From contig OX638368.1 in NCBI GenBank assembly GCA_951812925.1, positions 120,675,309-120,739,308 on the forward strand: a stretch of 64,000 nucleotides of DNA. Reading direction: 5' to 3'. Both the position numbers and the translations under genes were made by a program. Shown one piece after another: positions 63,254 to 64,000 of the stretch. Position 1 is the stretch's first letter. The number at the start of each line of letters is the position of its first letter. Below the pieces are notes generated by a model that was not told the DNA's origin, searched no databases, and was given only the letters and a program-made list of their open reading frames with translations. The DNA is from Calliopum simillimum. Taxonomy: Eukaryota; Arthropoda; Insecta; Diptera; Lauxaniidae.

Positions 63254-64000
63254 TGATTAAGAATTAATATTATAAAAATATGATCATTGGGTTTTTAAAA
63301 CATACGGTTTACCAACCATGTTCTCAAATTTTAAGTGCTTCGGTATTCAACATTACGAAACTTTGATAATGATCTCAATAACCTTTTTGTGTTTTAATTT
63401 GCGGTTGCTGAATCCGAATCTGGCAAACGTTTCTCCTTATCGGGTCTGAGAATCGAATTATCCTTGCTCCAAAAAGCAGAATCAGTTTTTTTGAGGCATA
63501 TGACGCTCATTCAGGTAGTAGAGCAGTGTAGCTTTTAATTTTTCCAATAGTATCATAAGCTTCTGAGATATCATCTATTGAAATAAATGTATCGCAACTC
63601 TACACAGAAAAAAAATGCTGATCGTAAAATTTACTATAAATTTTGTATTCTATAGTTTTTTAAAAATTTCAGAATTCGTTTTACTTTTCTACTGTTGGAT
63701 TCAACTGTACATTTTATATTCCATACATTTTTTTTTTCATATGGTTAAAAGTTTGAGTTGAGTTTTTAAAAGGTTCATAAATTCTCACATTGTTTAAGAA
63801 TAAATCAACATAAGCTTAGTAGAGTTGTATTGATATTTTGCCATTTGAAATGGTGCAGTCCTGCAAATTGTTTCCTACAATTTTTGTTTGGCTTTTTGGA
63901 AACTGCTAGTTACAGTCCATCTGAAATGCTAACAATTAAACCGTTGCAAACCAGTTTTAACTGTATTGAAACAGTTGATATTGTTAGCTGACCTTTCTAG
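63254..64000. other. Duplicon remainder and spacer
   Basis: 63254-63300 continues the duplicon matched at 17318-17365. The rest, to the window end, shows no gene or repeat that I can support. Confidence 0.4.

Overview
The window is AT-rich, repeat-saturated nuclear DNA of a higher fly (Diptera, Brachycera). Two things point there: an intronless tandem family of divergent ionotropic chemoreceptors (IRs), and a repeat set typical of fly genomes (copia, DINE-1/mini-me Helitrons, several Tc1/mariner groups, LOA/R1-like and CR1/Jockey-like LINEs). I cannot name the species. No rRNA, tRNA, CRISPR array or bacterial-type gene organisation is visible.

The host genes are one cluster. Six copies of the same single-exon IR lie on the minus strand: IR-1 (1720-3698, broken), IR-2 (13286-15361, intact), IR-3 (24850-25710 plus 28034-28096, split and broken), IR-4 (41386-43503, intact), IR-5 (52926-55031, intact) and IR-6 (59442-61552, broken). 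Each intact copy encodes a 690-705 residue receptor with signal peptide, amino-terminal domain, bipartite ligand-binding domain, three membrane segments and a pore loop, plus a long charged loop between the first membrane segment and the pore. The copies share more than coding sequence. A 3' flank with a poly(A) signal, a 5' flank of about 270 bp that should hold the promoter, and 1-2 kb of upstream non-coding DNA recur around the genes, so the repeating unit was duplicated as whole segments of several kb.

Almost everything between the genes is mobile DNA, and because the units are paralogous, empty insertion sites can often be read from a sister unit. Layout: LINE tail and TTAA-type MITE (238-1326); IR-1 unit (1340-5620); two LINE remnants (5800-8100); orphan IR-type 5' flank (8110-8365); copia with both LTRs (9249-13284), joined to IR-2 exactly at its stop codon; IR-2 unit with a DD-type mariner (15659-16824); a second mariner relic (18054-18800); a Tc1/mariner copy split by a tandem-repeat insert (20928-22836); MITEs and IR-3 pieces (23396-28367); a 6.1-kb nested composite (28368-34459) holding a foldback element and a CR1-like LINE; MITEs, a pogo-like tail and a Tc1 relic (34920-37665); a DINE-1-like Helitron containing a TA-target MITE (38488-40184); IR-4 (41386-43750); MITEs, a hAT-like MITE, another DINE-1 and a mosaic Tc1/mariner (44414-50866); IR-5 (52926-55285); a near-perfect palindromic MITE (55292-55912); a LINE 5' end (57283-57845); IR-6 (59442-61820); and a Helitron carrying five 123-bp repeats (62325-63253).

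The whole reads as a birth-and-death chemoreceptor cluster: three working copies, three dead ones in different stages of decay, and transposon insertion as the main force expanding the spacers and splitting copy 3. The best single observations are the copia insertion whose 5-bp target duplication spans the IR-2 stop codon, the nested 6.1-kb insertion with a clean 4-bp duplication, and the Helitron at the right end whose termini and empty site are both readable.
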